Below, piece by piece: positions 1-8,366 of a stretch of 64,000 bases of DNA. This stretch comes from JAAYTY01 sp964569245 (GTDB lineage Bacteria > Fermentibacterota > Fermentibacteria > Fermentibacterales > Fermentibacteraceae). Position numbers and translations under genes: made by a program. Numbering within the stretch: position 1 is the stretch's first letter; every line of letters starts with the position of its first letter. The stretch spans positions 62,001 to 126,000 of the forward strand of contig CAZMTK010000002.1 in NCBI GenBank assembly GCA_964569245.1, read 5' to 3'. The notes below the pieces were generated by a model. The model worked only from the letters and a program-made list of their open reading frames with translations, was not told where the DNA came from and did not search any database.

Positions 1-145
1 CGACCATGCTCCGGGCGGCCCTGGCCTTCGCCGGGCTCGTCGTGACGCGCTCCTTGAGGATGACGGAGGTCACGAGATTCCTGAGCATCCTCACCCTGTC
101 GTCATGTCTGAGTCCCAGCTTGGGTGTGGTCTTCCTGTGGCGCAT
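1..145 (-). CDS. rplQ: 50S ribosomal protein L17 (5' part, cut by window edge)
   Basis: Large-subunit protein near the polypeptide exit tunnel. Only the first 48 codons are in the window. Reading back from the ATG at 143-145 gives MRHRKTTPKLGL, the invariant L17 start, then LVTSVILKERVTTSPAKA, which is also typical. It lies 22 bases downstream of rpoA, the normal last position of the alpha operon. The rest of the gene is beyond base 1. Five of the nine arginine codons in this fragment are AGG. Confidence 0.95.
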   Translation of the reverse strand, partial: MRHRKTTPKLGLRHDDRVRMLRNLVTSVILKERVTTSPAKARAARSMV

Positions 146-167
146 TGGGGGCTCTCCTTGCTGTTCC

Positions 168-1094
168 TTAATCCTCGCCGAGCTCCATGTCGTACTGCTC
201 GAGAAGCTCCACTATCAGCTTCAGCGACGCCTGCCCGAGATTCGGCAGTGAGAGCAGCTCGGAGGAGGTTCTGGCGGCCAGGTCCTCGAGCGTCTCGATG
301 CCACCCGCCTCGAGAACGTTGACGATTCTCGGCGAAAGCGCCGTATCGCGCAGAGGGGTGATGCTCGAGCCCTTCCCGTGGTCCTCCGAGCCGGGCTCCT
401 CGCCGAGAATGAGCCCGAAGTGCTTCACGAGGATGTCGCAGGCTCTGGAGAGGGCGTCCCGGGGGGTGATGCTGCCGTCGGTCTCGATATCCATGGTCAG
501 GCTGTCGAAATCGGTCCTGTCGCCCACGCGGGCGGGATCGACCGAGTAGTTCACCTTGCGCACAGGGCCGAACCAGGAGTCGAGGAGAATCTCGCCGATC
601 TCCTTGCCCCGGCCGGCATCGTACCACTCCTCCGCCGTGACGTAGCCCTTGCCCTTCTCGACCGTAATCTCGAGCTTCAGACGGCTTCCAGGGCCGATCT
701 CCGCGATCACCTGGTCGGGATCCAGGATCTCGACGCAGGAGTCGCCCTTGAGGTCTGCACTTCGAGCTGTCGCAGGGCCCTTCATGTCCAGCCTGAGCCT
801 GGCGGAGCCCGAGCCCTCATGCTTCAGGTCCAGGGACTTGATGTTGAGGATGATGTCGGGCACGTCCTGGAAGACGCCCGGGATCGTCGTGAACTCGTGG
901 CTCGCGCCCTCTATCTTCACAGAGACCGGTGCAGCGCCTTCGAGCGAGGAGAGCAGCACCCTCCTCAGTGCGTTACCCAGGGTTCGACCGAATCCGCGTT
1001 CCAGGGGCTTTATCACTATCCTGCCGCGCTTGTCGGTCGTTTCTTCGTCGTCCCAGGCTATTCGATCCGGCAGATGAAGGCTCCTGTATTCCAT
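168..1094 (-). CDS. rpoA: DNA-directed RNA polymerase subunit alpha
   Basis: Alpha subunit, 308 residues. It dimerises to scaffold beta and beta', and its C-terminal domain binds UP elements and activators. The N-terminal domain shows the conserved stretch PLERGFGRTLGNALRRVLL near residues 30-48. The C-terminal domain (about 235-300) shows LSPRIVNVLEAGGIETLEDL and the helix-hairpin-helix region SLPNLGQASLKLI. A start at 1163 is possible in frame, but the ATG at 1092-1094 (MEYRSLHLPD) has a GGGGG ribosome site just upstream and removes an atypical 23-residue leader. It follows rpsK directly with no rpsD between them, unlike the enterobacterial alpha operon. Confidence 0.97.
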   Translation of the reverse strand: MEYRSLHLPDRIAWDDEETTDKRGRIVIKPLERGFGRTLGNALRRVLLSSLEGAAPVSVKIEGASHEFTTIPGVFQDVPDIILNIKSLDLKHEGSGSARLRLDMKGPATARSADLKGDSCVEILDPDQVIAEIGPGSRLKLEITVEKGKGYVTAEEWYDAGRGKEIGEILLDSWFGPVRKVNYSVDPARVGDRTDFDSLTMDIETDGSITPRDALSRACDILVKHFGLILGEEPGSEDHGKGSSITPLRDTALSPRIVNVLEAGGIETLEDLAARTSSELLSLPNLGQASLKLIVELLEQYDMELGED

Positions 1095-1174
1095 CTGGTA
1101 CCCCCGACCGTAAGCTGATGGATCGGCCAGCCCCGGCCTGCCGGGCCAGGGGCGGGTCGGCACTGCTGCATGTT

Positions 1175-1579
1175 CTACATCCTGCGCCGCTTCGGCGGTC
1201 GGCAGCCGTTGTGAGGGATCTTCGTGATGTCCTTCACGCCGGTGACCTCGAGCGAGGTGGACTGGAGAGCCCTGACGGCGGACTCACGACCGCTGCCCGG
1301 ACCTCGCACCCAGACCTCGACACGCTTGAGGCCGGCCTCGAGAGCCCTCTCGGCGGCCTGTACCGCGGCCTGGCTGGCCGCGAAGGCCGTTCCCTTCCGG
1401 GTGCCCTTCACGCCGGTAGTCCCGCCGCTGGACCACGTGATGACGTTCCCCTTCAGGTCTGTGATCGTGATCATTGTGTTGTTGAAAGAGGACTTCACGT
1501 GGGCGATCCCGTTCGTGTCGGTGACTCTGGCAATCTTCCTGGCCGCTGTCCTGGCCCTGGCCGCCTGTGGCTTCGGCAA
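1175..1579 (-). CDS. rpsK: 30S ribosomal protein S11
   Basis: Small-subunit platform protein of 134 residues, contacting the Shine-Dalgarno helix and helix 23/24 region of 16S rRNA. The sequence is diagnostic: GIAHVKSSFNNTMITITD in the first third, the GVKGTRKGTAFAASQAA stretch in the middle, and the C-terminal HNGCRPPKRRRM. It lies 18 bases after rpsM and 80 bases before rpoA. The gap to rpoA is too short to hold an rpsD gene. Confidence 0.97.
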   Translation of the reverse strand: MPKPQAARARTAARKIARVTDTNGIAHVKSSFNNTMITITDLKGNVITWSSGGTTGVKGTRKGTAFAASQAAVQAAERALEAGLKRVEVWVRGPGSGRESAVRALQSTSLEVTGVKDITKIPHNGCRPPKRRRM

Positions 1580-1597
1580 GGCTTCCTCCTGTTCTGC

Positions 1598-1963
1598 TTA
1601 GCGCTTCTTCATGTGCCCGACGCGCGGTCCCTTGCGGGTACGGGCATTCGTGTGAGTCCGCTGGCCGCGCACGGGCAGGCCGCGCCTGTGTCTGAGCCCT
1701 CGATACGAGCTGATGTCCATGAGCCTCTTGCGGTTCATGGCGATCTCCGCCCTCAGCGCGCCCTCCACCTTGTACTCCGCGTCGATGATGTGCCTCAGTG
1801 TCGCGATCTCGTCCTCTGTGAGGTCATCCGTCTTCTTCTCCGGGGGTATGTCGGTCTTCGAGAGAATCTCCCGCGAGACGGACAATCCTATGCCGAAGAT
1901 GTACGGGAGCGCGTAGACGATCTGCTTGTTCCTCGGAAGATCGATGCCCGATATCCTCGCCAC
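1598..1963 (-). CDS. rpsM: 30S ribosomal protein S13
   Basis: Head protein of the 30S subunit at the intersubunit bridge, 121 residues. It begins MARISGIDLPRNKQIVYAL and has the usual IGLSVSREIL helix-two-turn-helix. The C-terminal tail SYRGLRHRRGLPVRGQRTH reaches the P-site tRNA in known structures. It is tightly placed after rpmJ and before rpsK, as expected for the alpha operon. Confidence 0.97.
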   Translation of the reverse strand: MARISGIDLPRNKQIVYALPYIFGIGLSVSREILSKTDIPPEKKTDDLTEDEIATLRHIIDAEYKVEGALRAEIAMNRKRLMDISSYRGLRHRRGLPVRGQRTHTNARTRKGPRVGHMKKR

Positions 1964-1990
1964 TCTGGTCTACCTCCAGCCCTGCCGGCT

Positions 1991-2107
1991 TCAGCCCTGA
2001 CGCTGCTTGTGCTTGGGGTTGCGGGGGCATATGACCAGCACCTTGCCCTCGCGCCGGATTATCCGGCAGTATTCGCATATCTTCTTGACGGACGAGCGGA
2101 CCTTCAT
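1991..2107 (-). CDS. rpmJ: 50S ribosomal protein L36, zinc-ribbon form
   Basis: The gene encodes 38 residues, read directly from the bases: it starts MKVRSSVKKICEYCRIIRRE and ends PRNPKHKQRQG before TGA. Cys11, Cys14, Cys27 and His33 form the C-x2-C...C-x5-H zinc ribbon of the zinc-binding L36 type. It lies between infA and rpsM, its standard place. Confidence 0.95.
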   Translation of the reverse strand: MKVRSSVKKICEYCRIIRREGKVLVICPRNPKHKQRQG

Positions 2108-2117
2108 CGCAGTTCCC

Positions 2118-2342
2118 CTACTTGTAGCGGTAGGTGATCCGGCCGCGCGTCAGGTCGTACGGCGACAACTCAACGGTTACCCGGTCCCCCACCAGTATCC
2201 TGATGTAGTTCATCCTCATCTTGCCCGATACGTGACAGAGCACTATGTGTCCCTCGGGCTTGTCGAGCCTGACCCTGCACATGTTGTTGGGCAGAGTCTC
2301 GGCTACCGTGCCGTCGACTACCACCCCCTGGTCCTTAGCCAC
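2118..2342 (-). CDS. infA: translation initiation factor IF-1
   Basis: OB-fold factor that occupies the 30S A site during initiation. The best start is the GTG at 2340-2342, giving 74 residues beginning (M)AKDQGVVVDGTV, because a GAGG ribosome site lies 5 bases upstream and family members start at this point. An upstream in-frame ATG at 2378 would add 12 atypical residues. Family signatures seen are VDGTVAETLPNNMCRVRLD, ILVGDRVTVELSPYDLTRGR and the terminal ITYRYK. Confidence 0.93.
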   Translation of the reverse strand: MAKDQGVVVDGTVAETLPNNMCRVRLDKPEGHIVLCHVSGKMRMNYIRILVGDRVTVELSPYDLTRGRITYRYK

Positions 2343-2394
2343 CAACACCTCTTTCTGCAGACATTGAAGAATTTGCAATATCGCTGTTTTAGAG

Positions 2395-3132
2395 CTATGC
2401 CGTCAACACTACGGGCTCGCTCCCCGAGACCATTATCGTATGCTCGGCGTGCGCGGACAGACTGCCGTCGGCGGTCACCACCGTCCACCCGTCCTCCAGA
2501 ACCCGCACCTCCCATGTCCCCGCGTTCACCATCGGCTCTATCGCCAGGGCCATGCCGTCGGTGAGCTTCTGTCCGCGACCGGGCGTTCCGAAGTTCGGCA
2601 CCTGGGGGGGCTCGTGCAGCTTCCTGCCGATGCCGTGCCCCACCAGATCGCGGACTACTGCGAATCCCCTGCTTTCAACGTAGTCCTGCACTGCGCTGCC
2701 GACATCACCCAGCCTGTTCCCGCACACCGCGGCGGAGATGCCCCTGCGCAGGGCTTCGTAGGTGACTTCGACCAGCTCGCCCGCGCTCCTGCTCGGCGCC
2801 GCCCCCACGAAGAAGCTGTCAGCGGCGTCTCCGTGGTAGCCGTCCTTGAAGACGCCCACGTCGATGCTCACCAGCGAGCCCTCTCTCAGCCTCCTGCTCC
2901 CCGGTATCCCGTGCACCACTTCCGAATCGATCGAGATGCACACCGCCGCAGGGTAGCCGCGATATCCCAGGAACGAGGGCCTGCCCATCTCGGAGGAAAT
3001 GACGGCCCTCGCCAGCGAGTCCATCTCCGCGGTGGTTACGCCCGGGGCTGCGAACGCCCTGAGCTCGCCGAGCACCTTCCGCACGATCCGGCCCGACTCG
3101 CGCATCTTCGCGAGCCTGGCCCCGACCGTCAT
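2395..3132 (-). CDS. map: methionine aminopeptidase, type I
   Basis: Removes the N-terminal methionine of nascent proteins; 245 residues from the ATG at 3130-3132. Metal-binding residues can be placed: Asp in VSIDVGVFKDGYHGDAADSF (two Asp), His in DLVGHGIGRKLHEPPQVPN, Glu in LAIEPMVNAG and Glu in AEHTIMV near the end. The substrate-gating His is in SEVVHGIPG. The start overlaps the adk stop as ATGA, indicating translational coupling. The secY-adk-map-infA order is widespread in bacteria. Confidence 0.96.
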   Translation of the reverse strand: MTVGARLAKMRESGRIVRKVLGELRAFAAPGVTTAEMDSLARAVISSEMGRPSFLGYRGYPAAVCISIDSEVVHGIPGSRRLREGSLVSIDVGVFKDGYHGDAADSFFVGAAPSRSAGELVEVTYEALRRGISAAVCGNRLGDVGSAVQDYVESRGFAVVRDLVGHGIGRKLHEPPQVPNFGTPGRGQKLTDGMALAIEPMVNAGTWEVRVLEDGWTVVTADGSLSAHAEHTIMVSGSEPVVLTA

Positions 3133-3746
3133 TCCAGTTCCCGGAGCAGGTTCTCGATCCGGTTCCAGACCTCCTGCTCCGTCCCGGTGCCGTCCACCCT
3201 GCAAAGGCGGTTCTCGTAGAACCGGGCGAGCGGCGCTGTGCTGGAATGGTACTCTGCCAGCCTCCTCCGGACCACCTCCTCCTTGTCGTCCGGTCTCGAG
3301 GACAACGGAGCGCCGCAGGACGGGCATGCGCTCCCAAGAGAGACCGACCCGGTGAATCCACAAGCGCTGCAAGAGGTTCTCGATGAGAGCCTCCTGACTA
3401 CCTCCGCATCCGGCACCTCGAGAAGAAGCGCACAGCTCAGGGGCTTTCCGGAGCCGAGGTACTCGTCCAGCCGGCGAGCCTGCATCAGGTTCCTCGGATA
3501 GCCGTCCAGCAGGAAGCCGTCCGCCGAATCCAGGCGCGAGAAAACCATCTCGTTCACGATCGCGTCGCTCACCAGAGCCCCGCTCCGCACGATCCCGCCT
3601 ACCCTGAGCCCCAGCTCGGTTCCAGAGGACATCTCCTCACGAAGGATGTTGCCGGTGGAGAGGTGGACCAGTCCGAACCGCGAGCAGATCCTCCCCGCCT
3701 GAGTGCCCTTGCCGGAGCCCGGAGGCCCGAACAGGACAAGTCTCAT
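3129..3746 (-). CDS. adk: adenylate kinase with zinc-binding LID
   Basis: Interconverts ATP + AMP and 2 ADP; 205 residues from the ATG at 3744-3746, which overlaps the secY stop (ATGA). The P-loop GPPGSGKGTQAG is at residues 7-18, the AMP-binding region at STGNILREE, and the LLDGYPRN motif follows. The LID carries two Cys pairs, CSACG and CPSCG, the zinc-ribbon form common in Gram-positive and many other phyla but absent from E. coli. A much longer in-frame extension runs over secY and is not coding. Confidence 0.95.
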   Translation of the reverse strand: MRLVLFGPPGSGKGTQAGRICSRFGLVHLSTGNILREEMSSGTELGLRVGGIVRSGALVSDAIVNEMVFSRLDSADGFLLDGYPRNLMQARRLDEYLGSGKPLSCALLLEVPDAEVVRRLSSRTSCSACGFTGSVSLGSACPSCGAPLSSRPDDKEEVVRRRLAEYHSSTAPLARFYENRLCRVDGTGTEQEVWNRIENLLRELE

Positions 3747-5047
3747 CGTCTTCCCCTGATCCTGCCCTTCGCGAGGAATCCCTCGTAATGACGCATGAGG
3801 AGATGGGTCTCGATCTGCCTCAGCGTCTCGAGGGCGACTCCGACTACGATCAGAAGGCTGGTTCCGCCGAAACGGAAGTTGATGTGCGCGTTCCGCAGGA
3901 GGAGCATGGGAAGGATGGCGATGATCGCAAGGAAGATCGAGCCGGGCAGCGTGACTCTTATCAGCACTCTCTCGATGTAGCTGGCGGTGCTCTTGCCCGG
4001 TTTCCGTCCGGGAATGAAGCCGCCGTACTTCTTCATGTTCTCGGCCAGGTCCTGCGGGTTGAACACGATCGCAGTGTACACGAAGGTGAACAGGATGATC
4101 AGGGCAGAGTACACGAACATGTAGAGGAAACTGGAGGGGGAGAAGAACCTGTTCACGGTCTCGACTATGCCGGAACCCGGGAAGAACATCGCAATGCTCG
4201 ACGGGAACATCAGGAACGACTGCGCGAAGATGATCGGGATGACGCCAGCCGTGTTCAGCCGCAGCGGTATGTGCGTGCTCTGCCCCCCGAAGATCTTCCT
4301 GCCCCTCACCTGCTTGGCGTAGGTCACGGGGATCTTCCGCTGGGCCTCCGTCATCAGCACCACGAACGCGACAACGGCGAACATGAAGACGGCTATGAAG
4401 ATGGCCGAGACGAAGGAGGTCTGCTGGAGGACGAACACATCCCTGTAGAAGGAGAAGACAGCGGATGGGATGTCGCCCACTATTCCGGCGAAGATGATCA
4501 GGCTGATCCCGTTTCCGATGCCCCTCTCGGTGATCCTCTCGCCCAGCCACATCACGAAGATCGTGCCGGTTATGAGCGTCATCACCGTCTGGAGGGTGAA
4601 GCCTATGCCGGGATAGGGCACCACACCGGGTATCTGAGAATTGAGACTCACGATGTACTGGGTGATTCCGAGACCCTGGATGAGGCCGAGGCCCACCGTC
4701 GAATACCTCGTTATCTCGGTCATCTTCTGGCGTCCGGCCTCGCCCTCCTTCTTCAATCTCTCGAAGTAGGGCATCACCGACGTGAGGAGCTGAATGATGA
4801 TCGAGGCCGATATGTAGGGCATGATGCCGAGAGAGAAGATGCTCGCCCTGCTCAGGGCACCGCCCACGAACAGGTTGTACACATCCATCAGGTTCCCCGT
4901 GCCGCTCATGGCCGACTGCAGGAGCTGCAGGTTCACGCCGGGGACGGTGATGAACCCGCCCAGCCTGTATACCGCAAGCAGCAGCAGCGTGTAGAAGATC
5001 TTCTTCCTGAGCTCGGGAATCCTGAAGATGTTCTCGAAACCGCGCAT
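3743..5047 (-). CDS. secY: protein translocase subunit SecY
   Basis: Channel subunit of the Sec translocon, inner membrane, 434 residues with ten predicted membrane segments. Typical stretches include IPELRKKIFYTLLLLAVYR at the N-terminus, VPGVNLQLL, the LGIMPYISASIIIQLLT segment that carries plug-side residues, and RKIPVTYAKQVRGRKIFGG in a cytoplasmic loop. The ATG overlaps the rplO stop by one base (TGATG), and the stop overlaps the adk start. Confidence 0.97.
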   Translation of the reverse strand: MRGFENIFRIPELRKKIFYTLLLLAVYRLGGFITVPGVNLQLLQSAMSGTGNLMDVYNLFVGGALSRASIFSLGIMPYISASIIIQLLTSVMPYFERLKKEGEAGRQKMTEITRYSTVGLGLIQGLGITQYIVSLNSQIPGVVPYPGIGFTLQTVMTLITGTIFVMWLGERITERGIGNGISLIIFAGIVGDIPSAVFSFYRDVFVLQQTSFVSAIFIAVFMFAVVAFVVLMTEAQRKIPVTYAKQVRGRKIFGGQSTHIPLRLNTAGVIPIIFAQSFLMFPSSIAMFFPGSGIVETVNRFFSPSSFLYMFVYSALIILFTFVYTAIVFNPQDLAENMKKYGGFIPGRKPGKSTASYIERVLIRVTLPGSIFLAIIAILPMLLLRNAHINFRFGGTSLLIVVGVALETLRQIETHLLMRHYEGFLAKGRIRGRR

Positions 5048-5490
5048 CAGCCCAGCACCTCTACGGCCCCGCCGGCACTCGCGATTGCATCGGCGGCGGT
5101 CCTGGTGAAGGCGTGCGCGCAGACCGTCAGCCTGACCGACAGCGTGCCGTGCCCGAGAATCTTCACCGGCTTCAGCCTGCTGGATATCAGTCCCGCATCC
5201 TTGAGCTCGTCGGGCGTGACGACGGTGTCGGGCGCGAATCTGCCGAGCATGCCGACATTTACGACCTGGAAGACGGAGGCGAACCGGGCGTTGTTGAACC
5301 CCTTGTGAGTCATGCGCCGCTGTATCGGCTGCTGTCCGCCCTCGAACCAGGGGTGCACCTTACCTCTGGCCTTCTGGCCCTTGTGGCCCTTGCCGGCAGT
5401 CCCGCCCACTCCGGTACCGTCGCCGCAGCCGCGCCTGAGAGGCTCCCTCACGGCACCCTTGGCAGGGCGCAGATGCTGAAGACGTCTCAC
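5047..5490 (-). CDS. rplO: 50S ribosomal protein L15
   Basis: Late-assembly 50S protein of 147 residues. The glycine- and basic-rich N-terminal half contains GTGVGGTAGKGHKGQKARG, the hallmark that threads into 23S rRNA. The C-terminal globular half has LKPVKILGHGTLSVRLTV. The start overlaps the rpmD stop (ATGA). Confidence 0.96.
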   Translation of the reverse strand: MRRLQHLRPAKGAVREPLRRGCGDGTGVGGTAGKGHKGQKARGKVHPWFEGGQQPIQRRMTHKGFNNARFASVFQVVNVGMLGRFAPDTVVTPDELKDAGLISSRLKPVKILGHGTLSVRLTVCAHAFTRTAADAIASAGGAVEVLG

Positions 5491-5681
5491 TCCTGGACCT
5501 CCTCAACGCTCACGAGGTGGCGCACTCTCCATATCATGCCCCTCACCGCAGGGCCGTCGTCGTGCACGACCACCTGGTTCATCCGCCTGAGACCCAGAGC
5601 ATCGAGCGTCCGCTTCTGGACTTCCGGGCAGTGGATCCGGCTCCTGACCTGCTTGACGTGCAGCTTCTTCTTCCTAGCCAT
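5487..5681 (-). CDS. rpmD: 50S ribosomal protein L30
   Basis: Small 64-residue L30 of the bacterial short form. Seen: LHVKQVRSRIHCPEVQKRTL followed by LGLRRMNQVVVHDDGPAVRG, matching the family. Its start overlaps the 3' end of rpsE by 8 bases, and its stop overlaps the rplO start. Confidence 0.95.
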   Translation of the reverse strand: MARKKKLHVKQVRSRIHCPEVQKRTLDALGLRRMNQVVVHDDGPAVRGMIWRVRHLVSVEEVQE

Positions 5682-6231
5682 TGGACTGGCGCCTCCGCTC
5701 CTCGACGTCGGACCTCCGCCAGGAGTTCACCTGGTCTATCAGCCTCAGGTCCCTGAGCCCGGCCATCGTGGCCTTCACGATGTTGTGCGGGTTGTTGGTG
5801 CCCTGGGACTTGCTGAGCACGTCCTTCACCCCGGCGCACTCCATGATTGCGCGGACAGCGGCACCCGCGATGACGCCTGTTCCCGGGCTGGCGGGTCGAA
5901 GGAGCACCCTGCCCGCCCCGAACTCGCCGATCACGTCGTGCGGCAGCGTCCTGGAATCCACCAGAGGGACGCTCATCATGGTCTTCTTCGCGGCCTCGGT
6001 CGCCTTGCGGATGGCCTCCGGCAGCTCGGCGGCCTTGCCGTGGCCCACCCCTACGCTGCCGCGCCCGTCCCCTACGGCGACCAGCGCATTGAAGCCGAAC
6101 CTGCGGCCTCCCTTTATGACCTTCGCGACCCTGTTGACCGCGATCAGGCGGTCGAGGAGCTGCTCCTCCTCTCCCTCTGCGGTCTGGACCCTGGCTGCCC
6201 TGTCCTCGGTCTGATCTGTCTTTCTGTCCAC
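5674..6231 (-). CDS. rpsE: 30S ribosomal protein S5
   Basis: Small-subunit protein at the mRNA entry site, involved in decoding accuracy; 185 residues. The dsRNA-binding-like N-domain shows LIAVNRVAKVIKGGRRF and ALVAVGDGRGSVGVGHGKA. The C-domain shows RPASPGTGVIAGAAVRAI and SKSQGTNNPHNIVKAT. The N-terminal extension of about 20 residues is acidic (MDRKTDQTEDRAA). Confidence 0.97.
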   Translation of the reverse strand: MDRKTDQTEDRAARVQTAEGEEEQLLDRLIAVNRVAKVIKGGRRFGFNALVAVGDGRGSVGVGHGKAAELPEAIRKATEAAKKTMMSVPLVDSRTLPHDVIGEFGAGRVLLRPASPGTGVIAGAAVRAIMECAGVKDVLSKSQGTNNPHNIVKATMAGLRDLRLIDQVNSWRRSDVEERRRQSNG

Positions 6232-6243
6232 CCCATACCCCCG

Positions 6244-6606
6244 TCAGAAGACAAGGCCGCTCTCGCGGGCCTTCTCCGCAAGCGCCTTGACTCTTCCATG
6301 ATACGGATGGCCACCGCGGTCGAAGACCACGCTCCGGAAGCCCATGTCCAAGGTCTTCCTGGCCACGATCTCTCCCAGCCTGGCAGCGGCGGATGTCTTC
6401 GTCTCCCTCTCCGCGGCAGCGAAGTCATTGGAAGTGGTGGTGACGCAGAGAAGTGTCCTGCCGGAAACGTCGTCCACCAGGCTGGCGATCATGTGCCGGT
6501 TGGTGCGATGAACGCACAGCCGGGGCCGCTCAGGGGTGCCCGACAGCCGCTTGCGTATGCGGATGTGCCTCCTGCGCAGCCGTTCCCTCTTGTCGGCGGT
6601 TGCCAT
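6244..6606 (-). CDS. rplR: 50S ribosomal protein L18
   Basis: 5S rRNA-binding protein of the central protuberance, 120 residues. Recognisable stretches are RLSGTPERPRLCVHRTNRH near residues 20-38 and the C-terminal FDRGGHPYHGRVKALAEKAR. It lies 12 bases after rplF. Confidence 0.96.
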   Translation of the reverse strand: MATADKRERLRRRHIRIRKRLSGTPERPRLCVHRTNRHMIASLVDDVSGRTLLCVTTTSNDFAAAERETKTSAAARLGEIVARKTLDMGFRSVVFDRGGHPYHGRVKALAEKARESGLVF

Positions 6607-6618
6607 ATGACCCTTTCC

Positions 6619-7167
6619 TTACGCCTTCGTGGTCTTCGTGGCCTTGCGGCGCACCTGCTGGTCGGAATACCTGAAGCCGTTGAGGTTGTAGGGCTCGACA
6701 GGCTTGATCCTGTAGAGCATTGCGGCGAAGGCGCCCACCAGGTCCCTGCTGTTGCCGCTTATGCCTATGGTGAAGGTGTTCTGACCCGGGGCGACCTGGA
6801 CGGAGAGGCCCTGCGGGATCTCGAAGAGGAGCCTGTGCGAGAAACCGACCTGCATCTCGAGGATGCGGCCCTTCACCTCTCCCTGGTAGCCCTTCCCGTT
6901 GACGATCAGGCTGAGGGAGTGCCCCGTGTCCACCCCCTTGACCTTGTTCGCTACGTGCGCCCTCGAGACCCCGTGGAGCCTCTTCAGCTCGGTGGAGTCG
7001 TCCTTACGCTCGAGCCTGAGCACGTCGCCCTCCATGACGGCGGTGATGCCGCCGGGAAGCCTGTGCTCCGCCTCTCCCCTGGGTCCCCTGATCTTCAGCA
7101 GATCCCCCTCGATCCTTACCTCCACCTTCGGGGGCAGCTTGACGGGAAGCCTTCCTATGCGCGACAT
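6619..7167 (-). CDS. rplF: 50S ribosomal protein L6
   Basis: 182-residue protein with two homologous domains, next to the sarcin-ricin loop. It begins MSRIGRLPVKLPPKVEV. The second domain includes the conserved GKGYQGEVKGRILEMQVGFS. The C-terminal KPVEPYNLNGFRYSDQQVRR corresponds to the usual EPYKGKGIRY motif with an altered centre (PYNLNGFRY). Confidence 0.96.
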   Translation of the reverse strand: MSRIGRLPVKLPPKVEVRIEGDLLKIRGPRGEAEHRLPGGITAVMEGDVLRLERKDDSTELKRLHGVSRAHVANKVKGVDTGHSLSLIVNGKGYQGEVKGRILEMQVGFSHRLLFEIPQGLSVQVAPGQNTFTIGISGNSRDLVGAFAAMLYRIKPVEPYNLNGFRYSDQQVRRKATKTTKA

Positions 7168-7176
7168 CTCGACCTC

Positions 7177-7572
7177 CTACCAGACGTGCAGGAGGACCTC
7201 ACCGCCGACCCGCTGCTCGCGGGCCTCGGTGTCGGTCATCACGCCGCGCGGTGTAGTGAGAACGGCCACTCCGCGGCCGGCCATCACCCTGGGAATCTCT
7301 GAGGCGCCGGCATAGACCCTGCAGCCGGGTCTCGACACCCTCTTGAGTCCGACGATCATCGGCTTTCCGCTGCGGTAGGCCAGAAAGAGCCTCAGGATGC
7401 CCTGCCTGCCGTCGTCAATCCTGCGGAATCCCCTGATGAATCCTTTGCGGTAGAGGACTTCCGCTATGGATGCCTTGATGCTGGATGCCGGGATGTCGAC
7501 CATCTTGTGGCCGGCAGCCGCGGCGTTCCTGATGCGGGTGAGCATGTCGGCAATGGGATCGGTCATCGACAT
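7177..7572 (-). CDS. rpsH: 30S ribosomal protein S8
   Basis: Primary 16S rRNA-binding protein of 131 residues, and in E. coli the autoregulator of the spc operon. The start at 7570-7572 (MSMTDPIADMLTRIRNA) has an AGGGGGG site about 7 bases upstream. A longer in-frame extension reads into rpsZ and is not convincing. The C-terminal KPMIVGLKRVSRPGCRVYAG and the RGVAVLTTPRGVMTDTEAR block are diagnostic. Confidence 0.96.
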   Translation of the reverse strand: MSMTDPIADMLTRIRNAAAAGHKMVDIPASSIKASIAEVLYRKGFIRGFRRIDDGRQGILRLFLAYRSGKPMIVGLKRVSRPGCRVYAGASEIPRVMAGRGVAVLTTPRGVMTDTEAREQRVGGEVLLHVW

Positions 7573-7583
7573 GGCCTGCCCCC

Positions 7584-7769
7584 CTACCAGCTTGCCTTGC
7601 GGACGCCCGGGATGAGGCCCCTGTTGGCCATGTCCCTGAAACAGATACGACAGATGCCGAACCTTCGCAGGAACCCCCTGGGACGTCCGCAGAGAGCGCA
7701 CCTGTTGTAGTGTCTAACGCCGAACTTCGGCTTGCGCTTCTGCTTCGCGATCAGGCACTTCTTAGCCAA
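7584..7769 (-). CDS. rpsZ: 30S ribosomal protein S14, short zinc-binding type
   Basis: 61-residue zinc form of S14. Cys24, Cys27, Cys40 and Cys43 make the two C-x2-C pairs (CALCGRPRG and CRICFRDMA). The C-terminal GLIPGVRKASW is the universal S14 end. The zinc form differs from the approximately 100-residue cysteine-free enterobacterial S14. Confidence 0.96.
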   Translation of the reverse strand: MAKKCLIAKQKRKPKFGVRHYNRCALCGRPRGFLRRFGICRICFRDMANRGLIPGVRKASW

Positions 7770-7779
7770 CTCCAGCCCC

Positions 7780-8346
7780 CTACCTGGCCGCGCCGGGCCT
7801 GCGGAACGGGAGTCCGAGCAGTCTCAGCAGCTCGAGACCCTCCTCGTCGGTGCCGGCCGTCGTTACCATTGTGATGTTCATCCCCCTGAACTTGTCGATC
7901 TTGTCGACATCTATCTCCGGGAAGATCGCCTGCTCCTCGACGCCGAAGTTGAAATTGCCCCTGCCATCGAAGCCCTTCGGATTGAGCCCCCTGAAGTCCC
8001 TCACCTGGGGCAGGGCGAAGCTGGAGAGCCTGTCGAGGAACTCCCACATCGTGTCGCCGCGGAGGGTCACGAAGACTCCGATCTGCATGCCCTCCCTGAG
8101 CCGGAAGCCGGCAATCGAAAGCCGGGCCTTGGCGATCACGGGTTTCTGACCTGTGATCCTTCCGAGCTGCTCCTGGGCGTTGGTGATGTTGTTCGCGTTC
8201 TCGATGGCCTCCTTGCCGAGGCCCATGTTGACCACGATCTTGACCATTCTGGGGATCTCGTTGACATTCCGGTACTCGAATCTCTTCAGGAGGGCAGGCG
8301 CGACTTCCTCCCTGTACAGCCTCTTGAGCCTGGGCATCTCCTTCAT
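7780..8346 (-). CDS. rplE: 50S ribosomal protein L5
   Basis: 5S rRNA-binding protein, 188 residues, forming a bridge to the 30S head. Seen: VNEIPRMVKIVVNMGLG, then ITGQKPVIAKARLSIAGFRL and a C-terminal MNITMVTTAGTDEEGLELLR. The ATG at 8344-8346 has a GGGTGA site 7 bases upstream; the alternative ATG three codons later is less well spaced. Confidence 0.96.
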   Translation of the reverse strand: MKEMPRLKRLYREEVAPALLKRFEYRNVNEIPRMVKIVVNMGLGKEAIENANNITNAQEQLGRITGQKPVIAKARLSIAGFRLREGMQIGVFVTLRGDTMWEFLDRLSSFALPQVRDFRGLNPKGFDGRGNFNFGVEEQAIFPEIDVDKIDKFRGMNITMVTTAGTDEEGLELLRLLGLPFRRPGAAR

Positions 8347-8366
8347 GTCGCTGTCACCCGGCCTTC

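Noticed and set aside
5113..7302. 729-codon plus-strand open frame across rplO to rplF
   Set aside because: It crosses five ribosomal protein genes on the other strand; composition is of low-complexity antisense type.
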